From NCBI RefSeq assembly GCF_021311115.1, contig NZ_JAJTNP010000002.1:310001-374000 (forward strand): a stretch of DNA of 64,000 nt, written 5' to 3'. The DNA comes from Chryseobacterium gwangjuense (lineage in GTDB: Bacteria > Bacteroidota > Bacteroidia > Flavobacteriales > Weeksellaceae). The notes under the pieces were generated by a model that worked only from the letters and a program-made list of their open reading frames with translations, made no database searches and was not told where the DNA came from. Positions 33,751 to 41,193 of this stretch are shown here, one piece after another; position 1 is the stretch's first letter, and every line of letters begins with the position of its first letter. The position numbers were made by a program, and so were the translations under genes.

Positions 33751-34941
33751 ATGAAAACAATCAATGACTTCAATTTTAATGGTAAAAAGGCTCTTGTAAG
33801 GGTAGATTTTAATGTTCCTCAGGATGATCAGTTGAAAGTAACAGATAATACAAGAATAGTTGCTGTAAAACCTACAATTGATAAAATTCTTAAAGATGGA
33901 GGATCAGTAATTTTAATGGCTCACTTGGGCAGACCAAAAGGAGAAGTAAAAAATGAGTTTTCTTTACAACATATTGTAGAAGAAGTTTCTAAAGTATTAG
34001 GTCAGGAAGTTAAGTTTGTAGATGAATGTGTAGGAGAGAAGGCTGAAAAAGCTTCGGCTGAACTTCAGGCTGGTGAGATCCTATTATTAGAAAATCTACG
34101 TTTTCATAACGAAGAAGAAAAAGGGGATGAAGCGTTTGCTGAGCAACTTTCAAAATTAGCAGATGCTTATATAAATGATGCCTTCGGAACAGCTCACAGA
34201 GCACATGCTTCAACTGCAGTGATTGCTAAATTTTTCCCTTCAACTAAATTTTTCGGTTTACTGATGGCTAAAGAACTTCAAGCGATTGATAAAGTTCTAA
34301 AAAGCGGGGAACGTCCTGTAACTGCGATACTTGGAGGATCTAAAGTTTCAACTAAGATTACTATTATAGAGAATGTTTTACCTGCAGTTGATAATTTAAT
34401 TATTGGTGGTGGAATGGCTTTTACGTTTATTAAAGCTTTAGGTGGAAAGATCGGAAGTTCTTTGGTGGAAGAAGATAAACTACCTTTGGCTCTTGAAATT
34501 TTAGGAAAAGCTAAAGAACATAATGTAAAAGTATATCTTCCTTCTGATGCGATCATCGCTGATAGTTTCAGTAATGATGCGGAAAGAAAAGAAGTAGATA
34601 TCTATGCTATTCCTGAAGGATGGATGGGATTGGATGCCGGTGCAAGATCACAAGATCAGTTTAATGATGTATTGTTAAATTCAAGAACGATTCTTTGGAA
34701 TGGTCCAATCGGAGTTTTCGAAATGTCAAACTTTGCAGGTGGAACTGTTGCTCTAGGTGATAGTATTGCTGAAGCAACAAGGCAAGGAGCTTTCTCTTTA
34801 GTTGGAGGAGGAGACAGTGTAGCTTTTGTAAAACAATTTGGGTACGGTGAAAAAGTAAGTTATGTTTCTACCGGAGGTGGAGCAATGCTTGAAAGTTTGG
34901 AAGGGTTGGAGCTTCCAGGAGTTGCTGCAATTAATAACTAA
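33751..34941 (+). CDS. pgk: Phosphoglycerate kinase
   Basis: A 396-residue glycolytic enzyme transferring phosphate between 1,3-bisphosphoglycerate and ADP. Motifs: KKALVRVDFNVPQD at about 11-24, LMAHLGRPKGE, the hinge-region GGSKVSTKI, then NGPIGVFEMSNFAGGT and the nucleotide loop GGGDSVAFVKQFG. Length is normal. A 100-nt leader with a possible hairpin precedes it and a strong terminator follows, so it is a monocistronic unit. Confidence 0.97.
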   Translation: MKTINDFNFNGKKALVRVDFNVPQDDQLKVTDNTRIVAVKPTIDKILKDGGSVILMAHLGRPKGEVKNEFSLQHIVEEVSKVLGQEVKFVDECVGEKAEKASAELQAGEILLLENLRFHNEEEKGDEAFAEQLSKLADAYINDAFGTAHRAHASTAVIAKFFPSTKFFGLLMAKELQAIDKVLKSGERPVTAILGGSKVSTKITIIENVLPAVDNLIIGGGMAFTFIKALGGKIGSSLVEEDKLPLALEILGKAKEHNVKVYLPSDAIIADSFSNDAERKEVDIYAIPEGWMGLDAGARSQDQFNDVLLNSRTILWNGPIGVFEMSNFAGGTVALGDSIAEATRQGAFSLVGGGDSVAFVKQFGYGEKVSYVSTGGGAMLESLEGLELPGVAAINN

Positions 34942-34958
34942 AGCTAAAAAATATATTG

Positions 34959-34990
34959 AAAGTCTGCTATACAATAGCAGACTTTTTCTT
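34959..34990 (+). terminator. pgk terminator
   Basis: AAAGTCTGCTAT and ATAGCAGACTTT form a perfect 12-bp stem with loop ACA, followed by a T-rich tract. Confidence 0.85.
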
Positions 34991-35079
34991 TACCTAGATT
35001 TCTTGCTACTTTTACTATGTGCTTAGTATAAAAGATTATATTTTTTGAAAATTTTTATGCTTTCTCTGTCTGTTCTACT

Positions 35080-35480
35080 GTATTGTTATCAATCTAAATA
35101 AATCTACGCGATTCTCAGAGGGTTCGTGTAAACTCGTGAACAATCATTTTTTTAGAATTATATTAATCTGTTCAGGAAAAGTAAAATATAAAATTATTTG
35201 TGTTTTTTTAAAAAAATTTGTGTCATTTTCTATCTGTTCTATTGAACAATTATTAATTAAAAAAAATCTGTGGCATTCTCAGAGGCTTAGTTTGAACTTT
35301 TTTTATAATAGGTTATATTTCCTAAATAGGCTTAATCTTTCAAGAAAAGTAAAACTTAAAAATAATCGGATTTTTTCTTTTCAAATTGTACTATTCCCTT
35401 TCTTCTGTATCGTACAGAAATTAATTAAAAAGAATTTATGCAATTCTCAGGCTGTTAGTTTTAAATATAAAATATTTTCT
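35080..35480 (+). repeat. Three degenerate tandem copies of a ~165-bp unit
   Basis: The 760-bp gap between pgk and the methyltransferase gene holds no gene. Instead ATTCTCAGAGG at 35111 recurs at 35275 and as ATTCTCAGG-like sequence at 35443, and AAAAGTAAAA at 35177 recurs at 35345. All spacings are 164-168 bp, so the gap consists largely of an eroded tandem duplication. Function is unknown. Confidence 0.65.
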
Positions 35481-35611
35481 TTTTCTACTATTTAGAATAC
35501 TTGCTAATATATTACTCACGTTTTCTTTAAATTGAAATTCATTTTTTAAATTTTTACTTTAGAAAAAAAATATTAATTTGAAAATAGAGTAGGGGATTGG
35601 CTTAACAAAAT

Positions 35612-35645
35612 AAAAAACTCAGAAATATTTTCTGAGTTTTTACTT
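35612..35645. terminator. Terminator after the methyltransferase gene
   Basis: AAAACTCAGAAA and TTTCTGAGTTTT pair around TATT; A- and T-tracts flank the stem, so it can act on both strands. Confidence 0.8.
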
Positions 35646-35700
35646 TTTATGCTAAAAATGTGAAAAAGTGACCCTTAGAAATAGGTCAAAAATCGATTTT

Positions 35701-36522
35701 CTATTTTTTTTCGATAATATAAATCAAACTTGAAAATTCGTTTGAAAAAATAGCTTTTACGTTAGAAATCGTTCCGTAGATCGTAGCCTTTAGCCAAAAA
35801 AGAGGAGATTTCTTGTATTTTTCGCTCAACATCGAGATATAATAAGAATCCAGAACCAATGGTTTTATTTTTCTCATTTTCCAGCTTGGTTTCTTTGCTA
35901 TCAGATTTTCCATTCCTTTTTTTGAGAAATGATAAATATGTCTGGGCACATCATAAGCTGCCCAATATTCTTTATAATGTTTTGCATCATAGGAAGTAGG
36001 GTTGGGAACAGCAATAATTAATAATCCTTTTTCTTTTAATTTATTATTGAAAATTTCAAGCATTTCATCCTGATTTTCCACGTGCTCGAAAACGTGCCAA
36101 AGGGTAATTGCATCTAAACTTTTGTCTTCAATAGTATTAATATTATCTAAAATAGTAGCTTTTGAAATCTTATTTTTCGCAGCTTTTCTGGCATCTGAAT
36201 CTGGCTCAAACCCGAAAGTTTCAAAATCATTTTCTATATATTTTACAAATTCTCCAGCACCACATCCATAATCCAATACTCTTGAACCTTTCTGAATTCT
36301 ATCTAAAAGTATTGTTTTTTTGTATTGTAAATTGAATGATTGCAAAAATTTATAAAGCTTTTCTTTTAAGCTTCCTGAATCCTGATGGTGGGAAATGTAA
36401 TCTTCACTTTCATAATATTTGGAAATATTGGATGGGATAGGGGAGGTTTTAAATACTCCATTTGTTTCCGTTTCTTTAATTTCAAATATTTCTTGTGAAA
36501 GAAAATGATCTTTTATTTTCAT
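35701..36522 (-). CDS. Class I SAM-dependent methyltransferase
   Basis: A 273-residue protein with a UbiE/Methyltransf_23-type core: motif I VLDYGCGAGEFVKYIE (about 88-103), the acidic end of strand 2 TFGFEPDSDA, DAITLWHVFEHVENQ and LLIIAVPNPTSYD. The FEHVENQDEML block and C-terminal half resemble methyltransferases acting on lipids, sugars or quinones. The start is at 36522. It stands alone between its terminator and mnmG. Substrate unknown. Confidence 0.88.
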   Translation of the reverse strand: MKIKDHFLSQEIFEIKETETNGVFKTSPIPSNISKYYESEDYISHHQDSGSLKEKLYKFLQSFNLQYKKTILLDRIQKGSRVLDYGCGAGEFVKYIENDFETFGFEPDSDARKAAKNKISKATILDNINTIEDKSLDAITLWHVFEHVENQDEMLEIFNNKLKEKGLLIIAVPNPTSYDAKHYKEYWAAYDVPRHIYHFSKKGMENLIAKKPSWKMRKIKPLVLDSYYISMLSEKYKKSPLFWLKATIYGTISNVKAIFSNEFSSLIYIIEKK

Positions 36523-36612
36523 TGAATTTGTTACTTTAAATAATAAAAATTAAGATATTCAGAGTTTAAAACAAGCTCATAAATACCTTAATTTTCGTTT
36601 TTATTTTATCTA

Positions 36613-36628
36613 TGTTTCACGTGAAACA
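36613..36628. promoter_or_regulatory. parS site (ParB binding), copy 1
   Basis: TGTTTCACGTGAAACA is a perfect 16-bp palindrome identical to the widespread parS consensus. It lies 9 bp beyond the mnmG stop codon. An identical site is at 38547, on the other side of mnmG. Confidence 0.9.
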
Positions 36629-36636
36629 TTTTGTAT

Positions 36637-38499
36637 TTAACGTCCTAAATAGACCAGTAAAACGTTTATATCGGCAGGTGAAACACCACTGATTCTTCCT
36701 GCTTGTGCGATTGTTTTTGGTCTTACATTTGACATTTTTTGCTTCGCTTCTGCAGATAAACTTGAGATTTTTGTATAATCAAAATCTTCAGGAATCTTGA
36801 TGTTTTCTAAACGATTTAGTTTAGCTACGTTCTCTTTTTCCTTTTCGATATAGCCTCTATATTTAATATTTACTTCAGCCTGTTCTCTTACTTCATCGTC
36901 AAATTGAGAAGAAAATTCTTTTATAACCTCAATATTCTCCAGTTTTTCCAGAGTAATATTAGGTCTTGTAAGAAACTGAGCAGCTCTGTAAGCCTGATCA
37001 ACAGGGTTACTTTCAATACTTTCAAGAATAGGGTTTATAACTCCTGGCTTTAAAGAAGTTTCTCGAAGAAAGTTCTCAAGTTCTTCACTTTTAGTTACTT
37101 TTTCGTTGACTCTTTTTAATCTGTCTTCTTTCGCAAGACCTAAATCAAAAGCCTTTTGAGTAAGTCTGATATCTGCATTATCCTGTCTTAAAAGAAGTCT
37201 GTATTCAGCTCTTGAAGTGAACATTCTGTAAGGTTCTTCAGTACCTTTTGTGATCAAATCATCAATTAAAACTCCAATATAAGCTTCATCTCTATTCAGG
37301 ATGAATTCATCTTTTTCTTTTACTTTATTGTGAGCATTAATACCAGCAATCAGACCTTGTCCGGCTGCTTCTTCATAACCTGTTGTACCATTAATTTGCC
37401 CTGCAAAGTATAAATTATCGATCAGTTTTGTCTCTAAAGTATGCTTCAATTGGGTAGGAGGGAAGTAATCATATTCAATAGCATAGCCTGGACGGAATAC
37501 TTTTACGTTTTCAAATCCCGGAATATGTTTCATTGCCTTGATTTGAACATCCTCAGGTAATGAAGAACTGAATCCATTTACATAGATTTCTACTGTTTTC
37601 CAGCCTTCCGGCTCAACGAATAATTGGTGTCTGTTTCTCTCTGCAAAACGGTTGATTTTATCTTCAATACTTGGACAATATCTTGGTCCTAAACTCTGAA
37701 TTGTACCATTGAACATTGGACTTCTATCGAATCCTTCACGTAAAATATCATGTACAATTTCGTTTGTATAAACGATATGACAACTTAATTGTTTGGTTAA
37801 CTTAGGAGTATCTAAATAGCTGAATTTTTGAGGATTTTCATCTCCTTTTTGTTCTTCCATTTTAGAATAATCCAAGCTTCTCCCGTCTACTCTCGGGGGA
37901 GTACCCGTTTTCATTCTTCCGGCTTCAAAACCTAAAGAAACAAGTTGTTCAGTGATGCCAAAAGCTCTTGGTTCACCCATTCTTCCGCCTCCTAATTGTT
38001 TATCTCCAACATGGATCAGACCATTTAAGAAAGTACCGTTTGTAAGTACTACAGAACGTCCTTTTATCTCAATTCCTAATGAAGTAACAACTCCTACTAC
38101 CTTGTTATTCTCTATGATAAGCTGTTTTACCATATCCTGAAAGAAATCAAGATTTGGAGTGTTTTCTAATGCTAATCGCCATTCTTCTGCGAAAAGCATT
38201 CTGTCGTTCTGTGTTCTTGGAGACCACATTGCAGGACCTTTGGAAAGGTTTAGCATTTTGAACTGGATAGCAGATTTGTCCGCTACAATTCCTGAATACC
38301 CTCCCATTGCATCGATTTCCCTTACAATTTGTCCTTTTGCGATTCCACCCATCGCAGGGTTACAGCTCATCTGTCCGATAGTCTGCATATTCATCGTAAT
38401 AAGCAGAGTTTTCGAACCCAGATTAGCTGCTGCAGCTGCTGCTTCACATCCTGCGTGACCAGCACCAACTACGATTACATCATATATTTCTGAAATCAT
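36637..38499 (-). CDS. mnmG: tRNA uridine 5-carboxymethylaminomethyl modification enzyme MnmG
   Basis: A 620-residue FAD protein of the GidA family. The N-terminal dinucleotide-binding motif is VVGAGHAGCEAAAAAANLG at about 10-28, followed by NPAMGGIAKGQIVREIDAMGG, then GTPPRVD and a C-terminal helical domain ending ADINVLLVYLGR. With MnmE it installs the cmnm5 group on U34 of certain tRNAs. In many bacteria the gene sits near oriC, and here two perfect parS sites flank it. No mnmE is nearby. Confidence 0.97.
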   Translation of the reverse strand: MISEIYDVIVVGAGHAGCEAAAAAANLGSKTLLITMNMQTIGQMSCNPAMGGIAKGQIVREIDAMGGYSGIVADKSAIQFKMLNLSKGPAMWSPRTQNDRMLFAEEWRLALENTPNLDFFQDMVKQLIIENNKVVGVVTSLGIEIKGRSVVLTNGTFLNGLIHVGDKQLGGGRMGEPRAFGITEQLVSLGFEAGRMKTGTPPRVDGRSLDYSKMEEQKGDENPQKFSYLDTPKLTKQLSCHIVYTNEIVHDILREGFDRSPMFNGTIQSLGPRYCPSIEDKINRFAERNRHQLFVEPEGWKTVEIYVNGFSSSLPEDVQIKAMKHIPGFENVKVFRPGYAIEYDYFPPTQLKHTLETKLIDNLYFAGQINGTTGYEEAAGQGLIAGINAHNKVKEKDEFILNRDEAYIGVLIDDLITKGTEEPYRMFTSRAEYRLLLRQDNADIRLTQKAFDLGLAKEDRLKRVNEKVTKSEELENFLRETSLKPGVINPILESIESNPVDQAYRAAQFLTRPNITLEKLENIEVIKEFSSQFDDEVREQAEVNIKYRGYIEKEKENVAKLNRLENIKIPEDFDYTKISSLSAEAKQKMSNVRPKTIAQAGRISGVSPADINVLLVYLGR

Positions 38500-38546
38500 C
38501 TTTTTATTGCTTGTTTTAAGCCTTAAATTTTAATCTTTTCTACAAA

Positions 38547-38562
38547 TGTTTCACGTGAAACA
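38547..38562. promoter_or_regulatory. parS site (ParB binding), copy 2
   Basis: TGTTTCACGTGAAACA, identical to the site at 36613 including flanking bases (A before, TT after). It lies in the mnmG promoter gap, so bound ParB might also affect mnmG expression. Confidence 0.9.
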
Positions 38563-38617
38563 TTGTTTAAAAATACGTGCTAAAATAGCTTGTATTGCGG
38601 TTTATTTAGCTTCTTAT

Positions 38618-39025
38618 TTAATTATATTTTGCTAAATAATGATCTTCTTTTCCTCGCATTCCTTTTTCTTCTTCCTCGGTTTTATCCTTGTATCCGCACA
38701 AGTGAAGAATACCATGAGCTAAAACTCTTCTTAGTTCTTCTTCATAATCTTTGGATAGGGTAGAAGCGTTATCTGAAATGCGCTGCAAAGATACGAAAAT
38801 CTCTCCGCTTATTGTTTTTCCTTTCACATAGTCGAAAGTGATGATGTCTGTATAGTAATCATGCTGCAAATAATCCTGATTTACTTTCAATAAGTATTCG
38901 TCGTCGCAGAAGATATAATTGATCTCGCCAAGTTTTTTTCCTTCTGAAAGAATAATGTCTTTCAGCCAAGCTGTGTAGTCTGTATTTACAGATTCGGGTA
39001 AGTTTTCGTAAAAGAATTGTATCAT
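38618..39025 (-). CDS. ybeY: rRNA maturation RNase YbeY
   Basis: A 135-residue UPF0054 family metalloprotein, an endoribonuclease in 16S rRNA processing and ribosome quality control. The signature HGILHLCGYKD lies near residue 110. The usual third zinc histidine (GYDH) is replaced by KD, which I recall as frequent in flavobacteria, so a different ligand may complete the metal site. It starts 4 bp after the patatin gene stop, likely co-transcribed. Confidence 0.92.
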   Translation of the reverse strand: MIQFFYENLPESVNTDYTAWLKDIILSEGKKLGEINYIFCDDEYLLKVNQDYLQHDYYTDIITFDYVKGKTISGEIFVSLQRISDNASTLSKDYEEELRRVLAHGILHLCGYKDKTEEEEKGMRGKEDHYLAKYN

Positions 39026-39029
39026 TGTT

Positions 39030-41189
39030 TTAAAACCAGTGCCCTAAAATAACACTGAATATGCCTTTTTGATTATTTTTAAGTGAGTGACTGAAATTGA
39101 GTTTTATTTGTCCGAAAGGGGATTTATAGCCTGCTGTAATTCCCAGCGAACTATAATTTAACTTTACTGCATCTTCAAAACTAATATCATCGGATAGGTT
39201 TGCAAAAGAGAAATTTCCGCTGACGAAATAGTTTTTATTAAACTTAAATTGAACATCGTTGGAAATCAGAATTACATTATTGGTATTCAGCTGAGCGAAA
39301 TTAAATCCTGCAAAGCTTTTAAAGTTTACTACATTTTGTTCGAATATTCCTCCTAATCTGTATTGATAGAACTGAGGAAGGGTTTCACCAATCGTAATTC
39401 CACCATATAAGCTAAGACGATAACTAAAGTATTTTGTCAACGGAATATTAATTCTGATATCTGCTTTTACCTGAACCTGTCTTTTTTCAACTTCAGATTT
39501 TAATAGATCTATAACTTTTCCTTCGGCATTGATGTAAATTCCTCGGGTTGGAAAATCTTTATCGTTTTGAGTGTCGCTTTTTAAGAAGATATACGGATTC
39601 AGGAAACGATTGATTCTTTTATTCAAACCATTGGATTCTGCTTCAAAATAATCATGACTTAATCCTCCGCCAATTGCAAATTTATCTTTCCAGATGGATT
39701 GGATGTAAATTTCATTTCTAAGCCATTCCCATTTGTCTATGTCGTAGTTATTAATATCTCTTAGAGTGAAGCTCATTCCTGAGGAATAGATTCCTAATCC
39801 CGGAATATAGCCATTATCGATAAAATAATTGAGATAATATCTTGGCTGGTCGCCTACAACAACATCTAAGGACAGATTGGTGTTTTTAAACAAAAGGCGT
39901 TTTGCAGAATAATTTAAGAGCAATCCTGTTTTGAAAATTTCGTCATAATGTAATCCGAATTTCAAAAAATGACGGGTTTCATCTTCCGTTACATATAACT
40001 TGAGATAATTGGCGTCATTCTCAGGAACAATATCGTAGTTTATAAATCGATAATTATTAGTGGCAATTAATTTGTCAATTTTTTTATTGATGCTTCCATA
40101 GGTTTGAAGAGAGGGGAGGCGGAGTCCCATTTTACCCAGAACATAGTTTTTACCGTAAATTTTTCCTCCAATTACCGAAATACTGTCAATCTTATAGACG
40201 TTGGAATAAATAGGGTTTATTTGCTGTCTTAGACGGTCAAACGGACGCTTGGGTAATTGATCCAGAATATCGACATATTTTAAACCTTCCACAAATCCGC
40301 TATCAAGAATTTTTTTCTTATCATCATAGCTTGTTGCGGTCATCCCTTTTAGGTTGGGCTTAATATTGATGTCGGTGTATTTATACTGTCTTCGGGTATC
40401 TTTTTTAATGCCAAAATCAATAACCTGATTTAAAATCGCTATAATATTGTTTAGATCCTCTCTTTTTGACAAATCCTGGTTAAGATCCACACCAATCACA
40501 ATATCGATTCCTTTGTCCTTTAATGGCTTTGAAGGGTAGTTAACCGTCATTGCTCCGTCAATGTAAATACTGTCACCAATTTTCACAGGATCCATTAAAG
40601 AAGGAAATGCTGAACTTGCCATAATAGATTGCACAAGATCTCCTTTTTCAAAAATCTCCATATTTCCGCTTTCAAGATTGGTGGCAACGCACATAAAAGG
40701 AATAGGAAGCTTTGAGAAATCATCAATATTTGAAACGTTTTTAAAGAGTTCTTTTAGCAAGTAAACATTTTTCTGTCCTGTGCTAATGGAAGAGGGGAGC
40801 GTAATTTTTCCGTTTTTTAAAGGAATAGATAAAAGGTATTTATCAACGGATTTATTATAGAAACTGGTTTCTTGGCGTTTTGCTTTAGGATCCATGATTA
40901 ATGAATAAAAATCTGTATCCATTACAATCTTTTCAATCTCCTTTCCGGAATATCCTGAAGCGTATAATCCTCCTACAATGGCTCCCATACTGGTTCCGGC
41001 GATATAATCTACTTTTACTCCCAAGGAATCCAATACTTTAAGTACTCCTACATGAGAAAATCCTTTAGCTCCACCACCGGCAAGAGAAAGTCCTATTCTG
41101 GGATTCTTTGGAATTACCAAATCTTTCTTTACCTGAGACTGAATCAATAGCAGCTGAAATACAAATAAAATGATCAGGAGTTTTCTCAT
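39030..41189 (-). CDS. Patatin-like phospholipase with C-terminal surface-antigen barrel
   Basis: A 719-residue protein. It has a signal peptide (first ~19 residues), then a patatin domain (about 30-310): the oxyanion loop GGGAKG at 38-43, the nucleophile elbow GTSMG at 65-69 with Ser67, and the catalytic Asp in YIDGAMTVNYPS. A POTRA-like middle and an Omp85-type beta barrel ending ILGHWF follow. This matches PlpD-like type Vd proteins: a surface or secreted phospholipase carried by its own barrel. It sits directly between ybeY and murF-alr with gaps of 4 bp, on the same strand. Confidence 0.9.
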   Translation of the reverse strand: MRKLLIILFVFQLLLIQSQVKKDLVIPKNPRIGLSLAGGGAKGFSHVGVLKVLDSLGVKVDYIAGTSMGAIVGGLYASGYSGKEIEKIVMDTDFYSLIMDPKAKRQETSFYNKSVDKYLLSIPLKNGKITLPSSISTGQKNVYLLKELFKNVSNIDDFSKLPIPFMCVATNLESGNMEIFEKGDLVQSIMASSAFPSLMDPVKIGDSIYIDGAMTVNYPSKPLKDKGIDIVIGVDLNQDLSKREDLNNIIAILNQVIDFGIKKDTRRQYKYTDINIKPNLKGMTATSYDDKKKILDSGFVEGLKYVDILDQLPKRPFDRLRQQINPIYSNVYKIDSISVIGGKIYGKNYVLGKMGLRLPSLQTYGSINKKIDKLIATNNYRFINYDIVPENDANYLKLYVTEDETRHFLKFGLHYDEIFKTGLLLNYSAKRLLFKNTNLSLDVVVGDQPRYYLNYFIDNGYIPGLGIYSSGMSFTLRDINNYDIDKWEWLRNEIYIQSIWKDKFAIGGGLSHDYFEAESNGLNKRINRFLNPYIFLKSDTQNDKDFPTRGIYINAEGKVIDLLKSEVEKRQVQVKADIRINIPLTKYFSYRLSLYGGITIGETLPQFYQYRLGGIFEQNVVNFKSFAGFNFAQLNTNNVILISNDVQFKFNKNYFVSGNFSFANLSDDISFEDAVKLNYSSLGITAGYKSPFGQIKLNFSHSLKNNQKGIFSVILGHWF

Positions 41190-41193
41190 AGGC

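Noticed and set aside
35136..35495. A 119-codon plus-strand open frame in the pgk downstream gap
   Set aside because: Its sequence is Lys/Phe/Ile-rich, spans the degenerate 165-bp repeats and looks like translated AT-rich noncoding DNA.
36080..36100. A third parS-like CACGTG in the methyltransferase gene
   Set aside because: Only the central CACGTG matches; the arms do not follow the TGTTTC...GAAACA pattern.
38618..39025. YbeY as inactive because the third zinc histidine is missing
   Set aside because: The substitution is, from memory, usual in flavobacteria and the rest of the motif is intact.
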